DNA from: Chrysomallon squamiferum
Lineage: Eukaryota; Mollusca; Gastropoda; Neomphalida; Peltospiridae
Reading direction: 5' to 3'
DNA: 17,500 nucleotides
NCBI GenBank assembly: GCA_012295275.1
Contig: CM022676.1
Coordinates: forward strand, 6,752,219 to 6,769,718
Positions 16,769-17,500 of this stretch are shown here, in pieces (the first letter of the stretch is position 1; every line of letters starts with the position of its first letter). A model generated the notes under the pieces. That model worked only from the letters and a program-made list of their open reading frames with translations, made no database searches and was not told where the DNA came from. The position numbers and the translations under genes are program-made.

Positions 16769-16820
16769 ATGGATGTACGCTGGGGTTCGTGCAGGGCTGT
16801 GTTGTGTTTCGTTTTTTCTG
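16769..16820 (+). CDS. first exon of a probable secreted or membrane protein
   Basis: The start context TCAAAATGG is strong. The frame reads MDVRWGSCRAVLCFVFS and then donor gtaaga at 16821, leaving one base (phase 1). A short charged N-region with Arg, followed by the hydrophobic AVLCFVFS, is what a signal peptide's n- and h-regions look like, so the rest would lie in the next exon beyond the window. The CLEAR-like E-box upstream would suit a lysosomal or secretory product, but identity is unknown. Confidence 0.55.
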
Positions 16821-17500
16821 GTAAGATTAATAATGATAATGATAATTATTATTTATAATGGTTATTTTTAAAAAGACGTTTTAATTAATTATTAAATTAA
16901 ATTAATTTAATTTAATGTAATTTTGTTTTATTTTAATTTAAATAGTTTTGAGAAGACGTTTTATTTATTAAGTTTGTTAATTAAAATTATTTTTATACTT
17001 TTCAAATACATATATTGTAAATAATTTTATTTTATGTTATGGAATATTTTTCTTTTTTTCTATTTCATCTAAATTATGTTTTTTATTTCATATTTTTCAT
17101 AAAAAATAATAATTACTATTAAAAACACCATCATTATCACCATCATCGAATACTCATAACTATTTTCATCATATTGATCATTTCGATTAATTATTCTATT
17201 TTTAAAATATCTTATTAATTGTTCTATAAAAGATAAATTTAATTTATGCTACTCTCACGTAAATAGCTCAGATAACCTTCACTCTTCCAACAACTGAATT
17301 TAAGAATAAATAAGTTTCAGACATTTGACCCTTTGACCTTTCAAAGAAATAAAGATTACCAACAAAATAAAATAGTTAATATGAAAGAAAAAGAAAAAAT
17401 GAAAAAGCAAGAAAAAGAAAAGAAAAAAAAAAAAAAAAAAAAAAAAAAAAGAAGAAGAAGAAAAAAAAAAAAACGATAAAAAAAAAAAAAACTCCTGATT
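16821..17500 (+). other. probable intron 1 of the 16769 gene, no second exon seen
   Basis: AT-rich sequence ending in a long A-rich tract (about 17380-17495). One point of note is TGACCCTTTGACCT (17326-17339), two nuclear-receptor-like half sites in direct orientation. No second coding exon in phase was found before the window ends. Confidence 0.4.

Overview
This is AT-rich animal nuclear DNA, almost certainly from a lophotrochozoan. A mollusc, perhaps a cephalopod, is my best guess. The evidence is one intron-containing metazoan gene with canonical GT/AG splice sites, very high microsatellite load (TC, CA/TG, ATT, TTTA, GATA/GACA, AAG), long homopolymers, and no bacterial-style gene packing. 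Most open frames in the window are translations of simple repeats.

Region 1 (about 1390-6000, + strand) holds the one gene I can name with confidence. It is NAA50 (San), the catalytic N-alpha-acetyltransferase 50. Five coding exons can be joined without a frame break: 1454-1461, 2697-2833, 3334-3453, 4139-4205 and 4839-5073. They give 188 residues with the acetyl-CoA loop, both catalytic residues and the substrate-pocket residues in place. The first coding segment is only 8 nt and sits just downstream of an ETS-like promoter motif. Intron 1 contains a 21-bp minisatellite. Intron 3 contains a decayed duplicate of the end of exon 3 that still carries an acceptor-like and a donor-like site. The 3' UTR contains degenerate repeats.

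Region 2 (about 6000-7850) is low-complexity AT-rich DNA with no gene that I can support.

Region 3 (about 7850-10490) has GC-richer islands that look like parts of one or more split genes: a possible exon at 7853-7953; a convincing short first exon at 8530-8542 behind CTCF-like motifs; an E2F/NF-Y-like promoter with a possible start at 9254; and a probable terminal exon at 10285-10489 encoding an acid-free, Arg/Tyr-rich C-terminus. I do not recognise the protein, and which first exon feeds it is unresolved.

Region 4 (about 9630-12010) carries four exact TGACGTCA CREB/ATF sites in under 2.4 kb. No gene is confidently seen at 10500-14200.

Region 5 (about 14240-17500) contains YY1-like ATGGCG motifs, a candidate first exon at 15152, an unresolved coding-like block at 15658-15991 (one frame has a winged-helix-like pattern), and a good candidate first exon at 16769-16820 that starts a hydrophobic signal-peptide-like sequence. 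That last gene would continue beyond the right edge.

I saw no tRNA, rRNA, CRISPR or intact transposon. All calls come from reading the sequence. No database search, splice predictor or RNA evidence was available.
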